The notes under the pieces: generated by a model
The model's input: only the letters and a program-made list of their open reading frames with translations
Told to the model about the DNA's origin: nothing
Database searches by the model: none
Part shown: positions 7,712 to 15,447 of the stretch, in pieces
Layout: every line of letters starts with the position of its first letter
How positions within the stretch are numbered: position 1 is the stretch's first letter
Translations under genes and position numbers: made by a program
DNA from: Pseudonocardia halophobica
Lineage (GTDB): Bacteria > Actinomycetota > Actinomycetes > Mycobacteriales > Pseudonocardiaceae
Assembly (NCBI RefSeq): GCF_027922425.1
Contig: NZ_BSFQ01000045.1
Location: forward strand, 1-58,281
Length of the DNA stretch: 58,281 nucleotides
Direction: 5' to 3'

Positions 7712-8309
7712 CCCGGAACAGCGGGAGGAACGCCTGCGTGAGCGGGCCGATCGCCAGCGCGTAGAGCGCCGTCCCGATCCCGACGGTGCCGCCGAGCAGC
7801 CAGCCGGTGGCCAGCACCACGACCTCGATCGCCGTCCGCACCAGCCGGATCGACCGGCCGGTGCGGGCGGCGAGTCCCGTCATCAGGCCGTCCCGCGGGC
7901 CCGGGCCGAGCCGCGCGCCGATGTACGCGGCCGAGGCCACGCCGTTGAGCACGATCCCGCCGACCATCAGCCCGACCCGCGCGGGCCAGGTGTGGGCCTC
8001 GGGGATCAGGGCCAGGGCGGCGTCGACGGACACGGCGATCACCACGACGTTGGCCACGGTCCCCACGCCCGGGCGCTGCCGCAGCGGGATCCACAGCAGC
8101 AGCACCACGGCGCCGGTGATCGCGGTGATCAGCCCGAAGCTCAGCGGCAGCCGCGTCTCCAGGCCCTGGTGCAGGACGTCCCACGGGTTGAGCCCGAGCG
8201 CCCCGCGGACCTGCATCGCCATGGAGGTGCCATAGAGGGCGAGGCCGGCGAGCAGCTGCGGGAGCCGGCGGAGCGGGGCGTGCGTGACGGGGAGCGGGCG
8301 GAGATCCAC
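7647..8309 (-). CDS. YczE/YyaS/YitT-type integral membrane protein
   Basis: A 220-residue membrane protein with about five hydrophobic helices. It matches the YczE family: VDLRPLP start, LYGTSMAMQVRGALGLNPWD in the first helix, GPRDGLMTGL in the middle loop. Function is unknown; in Bacillus, yczE lies next to surfactin genes. The GTG start gives the family's usual VDLRPL beginning; a TTG 93 bases upstream would add a low-complexity leader. It is divergent from folD, and the upstream region is shared with the folD riboswitch. The C-terminal 19 residues run past the usual family end. Confidence 0.75.
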   Translation of the reverse strand: MDLRPLPVTHAPLRRLPQLLAGLALYGTSMAMQVRGALGLNPWDVLHQGLETRLPLSFGLITAITGAVVLLLWIPLRQRPGVGTVANVVVIAVSVDAALALIPEAHTWPARVGLMVGGIVLNGVASAAYIGARLGPGPRDGLMTGLAARTGRSIRLVRTAIEVVVLATGWLLGGTVGIGTALYALAIGPLTQAFLPLFRVTGDPRPVASAPAARTSRSTP

Positions 8310-8411
8310 CCTCCCAGGATCCTTCGAGGTGGCCTTCCCACCAAGGGCCAATTCCCGCGCAGTGGCTGCGGCCGGGCGGCGGTCGGTGCGCACGTGGAAC
8401 AATCATGGCGA

Positions 8412-8494
8412 ACGCGCGACTGGCGGCATACCGAGGATGGCAACGACCATCGGGGAGCTGACGTCCGCGGGGGTCGACCGCCTGGGCCCCCGCG
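8412..8494 (+). ncRNA. ZTP (pfl) riboswitch upstream of folD
   Basis: The leader contains the conserved parts of the ZTP/ZMP aptamer in order. GACTGGCGG is at 8418-8426. A hairpin GATGG/CCATC (8436-8440 with 8447-8451) follows, directly continued by GGGGAGC. Then comes a GC-rich P3 stem (8466-8473 with 8487-8494) whose loop carries CCGCCTGGG. The loop bases CCGCC (8478-8482) are complementary to GGCGG (8422-8426), which is the pseudoknot of this class. The P1 helix is weak and not clearly resolved. The folD ribosome binding site GAGGGA starts about 5 bases after P3, so control is probably translational. Known ZTP riboswitches turn on one-carbon/purine genes when folate is short, and folD is a standard target. 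Confidence 0.85.
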
Positions 8495-8508
8495 TCACGA
8501 GGGAACCC

Positions 8509-9366
8509 ATGACCGCACGACTGCTACCCGGCAAGCCCGTCGCCGATCGCGTCCTGGCCGACGTCACCGCCCGGGCGGACGCGCTGCGCGCCCGCGGCGT
8601 CACACCCAGCCTGGCCACGATCCTCGTCGGCGACGACGACGCCTCCGCCGGCTACATCCGCATCAAGCAGAAGCAGGCCGCCGAGCTCGGCATCGACTCG
8701 CCGCACACGCACCTGCCGCAGGACGCCACCCAGGAGCGGCTGGTCGCGGCCATCCGCGGCTACAACGACGACCCCGCGGTGCACGGCCTGCTGATCCAGT
8801 ACCCGGTGCCCGGCCACCTCGACTACGACGCCGCGCTGGCCGAGATGGACCCGGACAAGGACGTCGACGGCATGCACCCGATGAACATGGGTCGCCTCGC
8901 CGTCGGCCTGCCCGGGCCGCTGCCCTGCACGCCCGCGGGCATCGAGGAGCTGCTGGCCTTCCACGAGATCCCGGTCTCCGGCCGCGAGGTCGTGATCCTC
9001 GGCCGCGGCGCCACCCTCGGCCGCCCGCTGGCGATGCTGCTCGCGCAGAAGCGGCCCACCGCCAACGCCGCGGTCACCGTGGTGCACACCGGCGTCCCGG
9101 ACTGGGACCGGTACACCAGGCGCGCCGAGATCCTCATCGCCGCGGCCGGCGTCCCGGGCATCATCCAGCCGGAGCACGTGAAGCCGGGCGCGACCGTGAT
9201 CGGCGGCGGGGTCCGGTACTCCGGGAAGCGGCTGCTCCCGGACGTCGACGAGTCCTGCGCCGAGGTGGCCGGCGCCATCACCCCGCGGGTGGGCGGGGTG
9301 GGCCCCACCACCGTCGCCATGCTCTTCCGCAACGTCATCACGGCCGCGGAGAAGGCGACCAAGTGA
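8509..9366 (+). CDS. folD: Bifunctional 5,10-methylene-THF dehydrogenase/cyclohydrolase FolD
   Basis: A 285-residue cytoplasmic enzyme of one-carbon metabolism. It oxidises 5,10-methylene-THF to methenyl-THF with NADP and hydrolyses that to 10-formyl-THF for purine synthesis. The catalytic YxxxK motif is Y49/K53 in YIRIK. The folate site DGMHPMN and the PCTPAGIEELL motif are present, and the Rossmann part carries VVILGRGATLGRP. The start follows a good ribosome binding site (GAGGGA). An in-frame ATG 72 bases upstream lies inside the riboswitch and is rejected. The stop codon is followed after 4 bases by palindromic repeat copy 2. Confidence 0.95.
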   Translation: MTARLLPGKPVADRVLADVTARADALRARGVTPSLATILVGDDDASAGYIRIKQKQAAELGIDSPHTHLPQDATQERLVAAIRGYNDDPAVHGLLIQYPVPGHLDYDAALAEMDPDKDVDGMHPMNMGRLAVGLPGPLPCTPAGIEELLAFHEIPVSGREVVILGRGATLGRPLAMLLAQKRPTANAAVTVVHTGVPDWDRYTRRAEILIAAAGVPGIIQPEHVKPGATVIGGGVRYSGKRLLPDVDESCAEVAGAITPRVGGVGPTTVAMLFRNVITAAEKATK

Positions 9367-9370
9367 CCCC

Positions 9371-9410
9371 GTGAGTGGCGATAGTCGCTATGGCGACTAT
9401 CGCCACTCAC
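9371..9410. repeat. Palindromic intergenic repeat, copy 2
   Basis: Perfect 18-bp arms (GTGAGTGGCGATAGTCGC and complement) around TATG, 4 bases after the folD stop. Flanking CCCC and GGGG could extend the stem past a small bulge. The next gene is on the same strand, so the repeat is not limited to convergent junctions. Confidence 0.9.
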
Positions 9411-9475
9411 GAGGGGTTGTGCCTGCGGATCCGCGCCGGTCCGCCCAGGACGTCCGAACCGTGGATCAGCGACGC

Positions 9476-9506
9476 TTGACCTGTAGTTCACTTCAGGTTC
9501 TACCGT
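9476..9506 (+). promoter_or_regulatory. MerR-type promoter with internal dyad
   Basis: A -35 box TTGACC and a -10 box TACCGT are separated by a long 19-base spacer. The spacer holds the dyad ACCTGTAGTTCACTTCAGGT (9479-9498), symmetrical throughout except one pair. Long spacers with such dyads are the signature of promoters activated by MerR-family regulators. The -10 ends 6 bases before the ATG of the ABC exporter, so the transcript should be leaderless. No merR gene is in the window. Confidence 0.65.
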
Positions 9507-9512
9507 CCCCTC

Positions 9513-11384
9513 ATGGACGTGAACACCTGGAGCGCCCTGCGCACCGCCTCCCGCGAGCGGGAAGAGACGCGGGCGCCGGTGCCCGTCACGCTGCGACGGA
9601 TCGCGGGGTTCGCGCGGCCGCACAAGCGGCGGATCGCCGCGTTCGTGCTGCTCAGTGTGGCGGGGGCGGTGCTGACCGTCGTCACGCCGCTGCTCGCCGG
9701 GCGGGTGGTCGACGCGATCGACGCCCGGGAGGGGCTCCGGGTCGTCGGCGGGCTGGCCGGGTTGATCGCCGTCGTCGCGGTCGCCGAGGCCGGGCTGGGG
9801 CTGCTCACCCGCTGGTTCTCCGCGACGATCGGCGAGGGCCTGATCCTGCAGCTGCGCACGGCGGTGTTCGACCACGTGCAGCGCATGCCGGTCGCGTTCT
9901 TCACCCGCACCCGCACGGGCGCGCTGGTCAGCCGCCTGAACAACGACGTGCTGGGCGCGCAGCGGGCTTTCAGCGACACGCTGTCCGGGGTGGTCGGCAA
10001 CGTCGTGACGCTGGTGCTGACGCTCGCGGTGATGCTGAGCATCTCGTGGCAGGTCACGCTGCTCGCGCTGGTCCTGCTGCCGGTGTTCGTGGTGCCGGCG
10101 CGGCGGATGGGCTCGCGGCTCGCCCGGCTGCAGCGCGAGGCCGCGGACCACAACGCCGCGATGAGCACGCAGATGACCGAGCGGTTCTCCGCACCCGGCG
10201 CCACGCTCGTCAAGCTGTTCGGCCGGCCTGCGGAGGAGTCGGCGGAGTTCGCCTCGCGGGCCGGGCGCGTGCGCGACATCGGCGTGCGCTCGGCGATGGT
10301 GCAGTGGGTGTTCGTGACGGCGTTGACGCTGGTCTCGGCCCTGGCGCTCGCACTGGTCTACGGCGTCGGCGGCGGGCTCGCGCTCGGCGGGATGTTGGCG
10401 CCGGGCGCGGTCGTGTCCCTCGCGATGCTCCTGACCAGGCTCTACGCGCCCCTGACCGCGCTGGCCGGAGCCCGGGTCGAGGCGATGGGCGCGGTCGTCA
10501 GCTTCGAGCGGGTCTTCGAGGTGCTGGACCTGGAGCCGGCGATCCAGGACCCCGACGAGCCGCGCGCGCTGCCGGCCGGGCCGCTCGACGTCCGGTTCGA
10601 CCACGTCGACTTCGCCTACCCGGCCGCGGCGCGGGTGTCGCTGGCCTCGCTGGAGGAGGTCGCGACGCTCGACGCCCGCGGGGGCGACACCGTGCTGCAC
10701 GACGTCTCGTTCACCGTCCCCGCCGGCTCGCTGACCGCGCTGGTCGGCAGCTCCGGCGCCGGCAAGTCGACGATCGCGCAGCTGCTCGCCCGGCTCTACG
10801 ACGTCGACGGCGGCACGGTGTCGGTCGGCGCGGTCGACGTCCGGGACGTGCGGGCCGCGGACCTGCACGGCGACGTCGGGTTCGTGACCCAGGACGGCCA
10901 CCTCTTCCACGACACGATCCGCGCGAACCTACTGCTGGCCGCGCCGGGGGCGAGCGAGGACGAGCTGTGGTCGGCGTTGCGGCGGGCCCGGCTCGGCGCG
11001 CTGGTCGCGACACTGCCGGACGGGCTGGACACCGTCGTCGGCGAGCGGGGCTACCGGCTCTCCGGCGGGGAGCGGCAGCGGCTGACGATCGCGCGGCTGC
11101 TGCTCGCCAAGCCGCGGATCGTGGTGCTCGACGAGGCCACGGCCAGCCTCGACTCCACCTCCGAGGCGGCGGTGCAGGCCGCGCTGGCCGAGGCGCTCGA
11201 CGGGCGGACGGCGCTGGTGATCGCGCACCGGCTGTCCACGGTGCGCGACGCGGACCAGATCCTCGTCGTCGAGCAGGGACGGATCGCGGAGCGCGGCACG
11301 CACGAGCAGCTCCTGGCGCGGTCCGGCCGCTACGCCGAGCTCTACCGCACCCAGTTCGACGAGCCCGTCGAGACGGCGGCCTGA
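9513..11384 (+). CDS. ABC exporter half-transporter (permease fused to ATPase)
   Basis: A 623-residue exporter of the MsbA/MdlB type that works as a dimer in the inner membrane. Residues 30-320 hold six helices with the loop FDHVQRMPVAFFTRTRTGAL. The C-terminal ATPase has Walker A GSSGAGKS (412-419), signature LSGGE (516-520), Walker B IVVLDE (536-541) and an H-loop in IAHRLST. All ATPase residues are intact, so it may act as a homodimer. The substrate is unknown; lipids and drugs are usual for the family. The promoter is MerR-like, suggesting induction by a toxic compound. Five bases after its stop lies a decayed copy of the palindromic repeat. Confidence 0.92.
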   Translation: MDVNTWSALRTASREREETRAPVPVTLRRIAGFARPHKRRIAAFVLLSVAGAVLTVVTPLLAGRVVDAIDAREGLRVVGGLAGLIAVVAVAEAGLGLLTRWFSATIGEGLILQLRTAVFDHVQRMPVAFFTRTRTGALVSRLNNDVLGAQRAFSDTLSGVVGNVVTLVLTLAVMLSISWQVTLLALVLLPVFVVPARRMGSRLARLQREAADHNAAMSTQMTERFSAPGATLVKLFGRPAEESAEFASRAGRVRDIGVRSAMVQWVFVTALTLVSALALALVYGVGGGLALGGMLAPGAVVSLAMLLTRLYAPLTALAGARVEAMGAVVSFERVFEVLDLEPAIQDPDEPRALPAGPLDVRFDHVDFAYPAAARVSLASLEEVATLDARGGDTVLHDVSFTVPAGSLTALVGSSGAGKSTIAQLLARLYDVDGGTVSVGAVDVRDVRAADLHGDVGFVTQDGHLFHDTIRANLLLAAPGASEDELWSALRRARLGALVATLPDGLDTVVGERGYRLSGGERQRLTIARLLLAKPRIVVLDEATASLDSTSEAAVQAALAEALDGRTALVIAHRLSTVRDADQILVVEQGRIAERGTHEQLLARSGRYAELYRTQFDEPVETAA

Positions 11385-11389
11385 CCGTG

Positions 11390-11413
11390 GTGGGTGCGAC
11401 TACCGCTGCTCAC
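11390..11413. repeat. Shortened, decayed copy of the palindromic repeat
   Basis: Reads GTGGGT followed by GCGACTACCGCTGCTCAC. The last 18 bases match the right arm of the repeat at 15 positions, and the first 6 match the left end at 5, as if the middle had been deleted. It lies 5 bases after a stop codon, like the intact copies (0-4 bases), and contains the stop of the convergent regulator gene. The similarity could be chance. Confidence 0.35.
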
Positions 11414-12284
11414 GGGGAAGCAGGGCCGCGATGCCGTCGAGCATCCTCGCCAGGCCGGTCTCGAAGATCGTGTCCAGGTCGAAGCCCGTGTCGGTCCGGA
11501 GGAACACCCGGACCGCGTTCGGGAAGGCACCGGATTCCATGAGCGCGCGGTTCTCGGTCTCGCGGGCGCGGATCCACTGCCAGAGCGTCAGGCCCGTCTC
11601 GGCCTCCTCCCGCGCCTCGGCCTCGAGGCTCGCGGCGGAGCCGTGCACGTACCCGAACAGGGCGAGGTGCAGCCGGAAGATCGTGGGGTCGTCGAGGCCG
11701 AGGCCGGTGAGGGCACGCAGGTTCCACTCCGAGTACGGCATCTGGTTCGGCCCGGCGTAGGGCCGGGTCATCGACGTCGTGCGGGCCACCCAGGGATGCC
11801 GGCGGTACAGCGCCCACAAAGACCGCAGGGAGACCTCCAGCTGCGCCCGCCACCCCGGCGGCGGGACCGGGGGCAGCGGGAACTCGCCGAAAACGGCGTC
11901 GCGCATCAGCAGGAGCAGTTCCTCCTTGCCGGGCACGTGCCGGTACAGCGACATCGCCCCGGTCCCCAGCTCCGCGGCGACCCGGCGCATGGACAGTGCG
12001 TCGATGCCCTCGGCGTCGGCGATCCGGATCGCGGCGCGCAGGATCCGCCCGCGGCCGAGCTCGGGCTCCGGCTCCGCCACTCCGCCCGCGACGACCGTCC
12101 CGACGCCGGGCAGCACCCGGACGAGCCCCTCCTGCCGTAGCGCCGCGATCACCTTGCTCGCCGTGGCCATCGCGACGCCGAACTCCGCGACGATCTGCCG
12201 GGTCGACGGGATCCGGTCGCCCGGAGCCAGGTCGCCGGCGGTGATCCGGGCCCGGATGACCTCGACGACCTCCGTGTACGCCAC
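11400..12284 (-). CDS. Chimeric GntR-TetR transcriptional regulator
   Basis: A 294-residue regulator with two DNA-binding domains. Residues 1-68 are a GntR winged helix (ARITAGDLAPGDRIPSTRQI). Residues 78-130 are a TetR helix-turn-helix (LSMRRVAAELGTGAMSLYRH). The rest is a TetR_C_1-type ligand and dimer domain. Proteins with this layout occur in actinobacteria and typically sit next to drug-modifying or export genes. The GTG was chosen because it follows GGGAGGG and leaves the GTGCAC boxes upstream; a longer form starting 39 bases earlier would run into those boxes. It is divergent from a flavin monooxygenase, its likely target, and convergent with the ABC exporter. Confidence 0.85.
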   Translation of the reverse strand: MAYTEVVEVIRARITAGDLAPGDRIPSTRQIVAEFGVAMATASKVIAALRQEGLVRVLPGVGTVVAGGVAEPEPELGRGRILRAAIRIADAEGIDALSMRRVAAELGTGAMSLYRHVPGKEELLLLMRDAVFGEFPLPPVPPPGWRAQLEVSLRSLWALYRRHPWVARTTSMTRPYAGPNQMPYSEWNLRALTGLGLDDPTIFRLHLALFGYVHGSAASLEAEAREEAETGLTLWQWIRARETENRALMESGAFPNAVRVFLRTDTGFDLDTIFETGLARMLDGIAALLPREQR

Positions 12285-12302
12285 GTGCCCTCCCCCGCAC
12301 CC

Positions 12303-12334
12303 AGTGCACTCCGGGTGCACCACGAAGGTGCACT
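12303..12334. promoter_or_regulatory. Triple GTGCAC operator
   Basis: Three palindromic GTGCAC boxes start at 12304, 12315 and 12328, roughly one helical turn apart (11 and 13 bases). Two are extended to GTGCACT. They lie just upstream of the regulator start and face the monooxygenase promoter. The chimeric regulator is the obvious candidate binder. Confidence 0.6.
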
Positions 12335-12376
12335 AGAGCGCGTTCCGCCATCCGATCGTATCCGCAGCGAGAAGCA

Positions 12377-12404
12377 TTGAGAACACCTGCGTACGCCGTA
12401 CCTT
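12377..12404 (+). promoter_or_regulatory. Candidate promoter of the flavin monooxygenase
   Basis: TTGAGA and TACCTT are separated by 16 bases, about 30 bases upstream of an ATG that has a strong ribosome binding site (AAGGAGG). The spacer includes the palindrome GCGTACGC. Confidence 0.45.
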
Positions 12405-12434
12405 CAGTGCATCAGCACCAAGGAGGTACGCACC

Positions 12435-13661
12435 ATGACCCGCACCGTCCTCATCTCGGGGGCCGGGATCGCCGGCCCCGCCCTCGCCTACTGGCTGGAG
12501 CGGCGCGGCGTCGCCGTGACCGTCGTCGAGAGCGCCCCGGCCCCGCGCCCGGGCGGCCAGACCGTCGACCTGCGGGGTGCCGGGCGCACCGTCGTCGAGC
12601 GGATGGGGCTCATGCCCGCCGTGCGCGCCGCGTGCATGGACCAGGAGGGCCTCGCGTACGTCGACGCGACCGGGCGGCACCTCGCCGAGATGCGGGTCGC
12701 GGACCTCGGCGGCGACGGCATCGTCAGCGAGTACGAGATCCTCCGGGGCGACCTGTCCCGGATCCTCCTCGGGGCGACGACCGCGGAGTACCTCTGGGGC
12801 GTGCGGGTGACCGCGCTCGACGACGGGCCGGACGGCGTCGCCGTGACCTTCTCCGACGGCGGGACGCGCACGTTCGACCTGGTGGTGGGGGCGGACGGAC
12901 CGCACTCCGGGATCCGGTGGCTCGCGTTCGGGCCGGAGGAGGAGTTCGTGCGGCCCGTCGGCGGCTACACGGCCTGGTTCACGGCGCCGGACCCGGTCGG
13001 CCTCGACGGCTGGTACGAGATGTACAACGAGCCCGGCCGCGTCGCGTCGATCCGCCCGGACAGCACGCCCGGCCGTGCGAAGGCGGGGCTGTCGTTCCTC
13101 TCCGAGCCGCTGGAGTACGACCGCCGCGACCTCGCCGCCCAGCGCGCGATCGTCGCCGAGCGGATGCGCGGCACGGGCTGGGTCGCCCCACAGCTGCTGG
13201 CCGCCATGGAGACCGCCGACGACTTCTACCTCGACCTGGTCGCCCAGGTCCGGATGGACCGCTGGAGCACGGGCCGGGTCGCCCTCGTCGGCGACGCCGG
13301 CTACGCCCCCTGCCCGCTCACCGGTATGGGCACGAGCCTGGCCCTGGTCGGGGCGTACGTGCTGGCCGGCGAGCTGGGCCGGCACGCCTCGCACGAGGCC
13401 GCCTTCGCCGCCTACGAGGAGCGGATGCGCCCGTACGTCACGCAGGGCCAGGTGCTGCCGCCCGGCGGCATTCGCGGCTACGCGCCGCACAGCCGGGCCG
13501 CGATCCGCAACCGCATCTGGACGATGAAGCTCATGGTCAGCCGACCGCTGCGGGGGCTCGCGCGCCGGCTGTTCTTCACCCGGGCCGAGGCGATCGACCT
13601 GCCGGACTACGACGCGGACCGCGACGACCGCGCGGTCACCGCCGGAAGTCGTCCGGCGTGA
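12435..13661 (+). CDS. FAD-dependent monooxygenase (PHBH fold)
   Basis: A 408-residue class A flavoprotein monooxygenase. The FAD-binding GAGIAGPALAYWLERRG is at residues 8-24. The second FAD motif, GDAGYAPCPLTGMGTSLA, lies near residue 285, and a DG motif precedes it. Such enzymes hydroxylate aromatic or drug molecules with NAD(P)H and O2, and TetX-like members inactivate antibiotics. The strong AAGGAGG ribosome binding site 8 bases before the ATG fixes the start. The neighbouring chimeric regulator and GTGCAC boxes suggest drug- or metabolite-inducible expression. Its last 26 bases overlap the end of the convergent nuclease-family gene. The substrate is unknown. Confidence 0.85.
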   Translation: MTRTVLISGAGIAGPALAYWLERRGVAVTVVESAPAPRPGGQTVDLRGAGRTVVERMGLMPAVRAACMDQEGLAYVDATGRHLAEMRVADLGGDGIVSEYEILRGDLSRILLGATTAEYLWGVRVTALDDGPDGVAVTFSDGGTRTFDLVVGADGPHSGIRWLAFGPEEEFVRPVGGYTAWFTAPDPVGLDGWYEMYNEPGRVASIRPDSTPGRAKAGLSFLSEPLEYDRRDLAAQRAIVAERMRGTGWVAPQLLAAMETADDFYLDLVAQVRMDRWSTGRVALVGDAGYAPCPLTGMGTSLALVGAYVLAGELGRHASHEAAFAAYEERMRPYVTQGQVLPPGGIRGYAPHSRAAIRNRIWTMKLMVSRPLRGLARRLFFTRAEAIDLPDYDADRDDRAVTAGSRPA

Positions 13662-14148
13662 CGTCGTCGAGGAACTCCCGGAACTCCCGCAGCTGCTCGT
13701 GGGGCGGCGCGTCGGTGCCGTCGGGGAACACCTCGGAGGTGTCCTGCCCGACCTCGTCGAGGATGGCGTCGGCCACCCCGATCGCCAGCCCCTCGCGCAC
13801 CGCGACGGCGAGCGCGTCGCTGGGCCGGACCTTCACCCGCACCTCGGCCGCGGCCTCGTCGCGCAGCACGAGCTCGGCGGTGTAGACGCCGTCGACCAGG
13901 TCGGTGATCTCCGCGCCGGTGAGGCGGGCGCCGAGCGCTCCGACGAGCGGGACCAGCACGTCCTGCACGAGGGCGGTCTCGCCGGCGGCCGGGTCGCCGC
14001 CCTCGCGCGGGCCCACCGCGATCACCTCGGCCTGCTGCGGCCGCAGGAAGATCGGTACGCACCGTTCCCCGTCGACCTCGCCGAGCACCAGCACCGGTTG
14101 CCGGCTCCGCGCATGGACGACGAGCCGGAGCACCTGCATCGCGCGCAT
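13636..14148 (-). CDS. Bifunctional nuclease family protein (BFN/DUF151)
   Basis: A 170-residue protein of the DUF151/bifunctional-nuclease family, found in all mycobacteria (Rv1829 type). The fold is seen in VLVLGEVDGERCVPIFLRPQQAEVIA (about residues 19-44) and in VRVKVRPSDALAVAVREG (about 104-121). A plant member cuts RNA and DNA; the bacterial role is not settled. The C-terminus is acidic and ends DDVTPDDFRR. Two ATGs three codons apart are possible; the first is used. In mycobacteria the gene normally sits by garA and merR, and that context is absent here. Confidence 0.85.
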   Translation of the reverse strand: MRAMQVLRLVVHARSRQPVLVLGEVDGERCVPIFLRPQQAEVIAVGPREGGDPAAGETALVQDVLVPLVGALGARLTGAEITDLVDGVYTAELVLRDEAAAEVRVKVRPSDALAVAVREGLAIGVADAILDEVGQDTSEVFPDGTDAPPHEQLREFREFLDDVTPDDFRR

Positions 14149-14257
14149 CCATCCAGTGTGCTGGATCACATGCGGACCCCCTGTCTCAGATCGAGACTGC
14201 TCACGACCCGGCGCCGTACCTGCTAACGAGACGGGCGACGGGCGCGAGCCCGGACGT

Positions 14258-15382
14258 GTGAGCCAGCGGACCGCGCAGGTCGTCTCCCAGGCCAGGGCGG
14301 TCGCCGACGCCTGGTCCGCGCCCGGTGCCCCGGCGAGCTGGTGGCTCACCGCCGCCCTGCTCCGCGGCATCGCCGACGACGAGGTGCTGCTCGGGATCGC
14401 GGCCGACCTCCCGCCCGACCGCCAGCCCGCCCTGCTGTTGTCCGCCGCGGTCCGGAAGCTCGCCGTCGAGCGCGGCGGTGACCTCGCCCGCTACTTCCCG
14501 GTGCCCGGCGAACCGCAGCCCGCGCAGGACGCCGGCTTCACCCCCGCGCTCGCCGCCTTCGCCCGCGCCGAACGGGAGGAGCTCGCGCGGTTGTGCGCGG
14601 GACACCGCTACCAGATGACCGAGGTCGCGCGGTGCCTCGACGTGCTCCCGGCGCTGGCCGTGGTCGCCGCCGAGGACCCCCGTCCGCTCGCCCTGGTCGA
14701 CCTCGGCACGGGAGCCGGGCTGGGCCTGCGCCCCGACCGCTACGCCTATTGCTACCGGCTGCCGGACGGCCGCGAGCTGCGCTGCGGAGCGGGCCCGTTG
14801 GAGCTGTCCTGCGAGGTCCGCGGGGGGACGCCGCCGGTCCCGCCGCAGCCGCCGGTGATCACCGCCCGGGTGGGCGTCGACGTCGAGCCGCACGACCTCG
14901 CCGACCCCGCCACCCGGACCTGGCTGGCCGCCTGCGTGCCGCCCGAGGCCGGCGCCGTGTCCCGGTTCGCCACCGCGACCGACCTCGCACTGGCGGACCC
15001 GGAGCCGATCGTGCGCGGGGACGTCGTCGACGTGCTGGTCGACGTCGTCAGCGGGCTGCCGTCGGACGCGCTGGTGTGCCTCGTGGACACGTACGTGCAC
15101 GTCTTCCTCGGGCCGGAACGGCTGGCCGCGTTCGGCGACGCGCTCGCCCGGGCCGGCCGGGACCTCGAGTGGATCTCGGTCGACCCGCTGGTCCCGCTGG
15201 GACCGGAGGCCCGCAGCACGGTCCAGGGTCTGGCCGTGCCGGACCACTGGATCGCGGAGAACCGCGAGGGCGGGGTGTTCGGGGTGATCGGGCGGGTCTC
15301 GGTGCGCGACGGCGAGCGGCGCGGCACGGTCCTCGGCCGCGCCCACCCGAGCGCGGCCTGGCTGGAATGGCTGCCGGGCTGA
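14258..15382 (+). CDS. DUF2332 family protein
   Basis: A 374-residue protein recognised as DUF2332 from its general layout: an N-terminal helical part with SWWLTAALLRGIADDEVLLG, then LVDLGTGAGLGLRPDRYAY around residue 150, and a second alpha/beta half ending in GRAHPSAAWLEWLPG. The LGTGAGLGL segment resembles the glycine-rich motif of methyltransferase-like folds. No activity is established for the family. The GTG start follows the divergent spacer with the nuclease-family gene. It is followed 65 bases later by an MFS transporter on the same strand. Confidence 0.75.
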   Translation: MSQRTAQVVSQARAVADAWSAPGAPASWWLTAALLRGIADDEVLLGIAADLPPDRQPALLLSAAVRKLAVERGGDLARYFPVPGEPQPAQDAGFTPALAAFARAEREELARLCAGHRYQMTEVARCLDVLPALAVVAAEDPRPLALVDLGTGAGLGLRPDRYAYCYRLPDGRELRCGAGPLELSCEVRGGTPPVPPQPPVITARVGVDVEPHDLADPATRTWLAACVPPEAGAVSRFATATDLALADPEPIVRGDVVDVLVDVVSGLPSDALVCLVDTYVHVFLGPERLAAFGDALARAGRDLEWISVDPLVPLGPEARSTVQGLAVPDHWIAENREGGVFGVIGRVSVRDGERRGTVLGRAHPSAAWLEWLPG

Positions 15383-15447
15383 CGTCCGACCGCCGCCCGG
15401 CCGGAACGGACTCCCGGCCCGACGCCTGATCGGGTTACGGTGCCCGG

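Noticed and set aside
8437..8508. Upstream in-frame ATG giving FolD a 24-residue N-terminal extension
   Set aside because: These bases form the conserved core of the ZTP riboswitch, and the downstream ATG has its own ribosome binding site and the normal FolD N-terminus.
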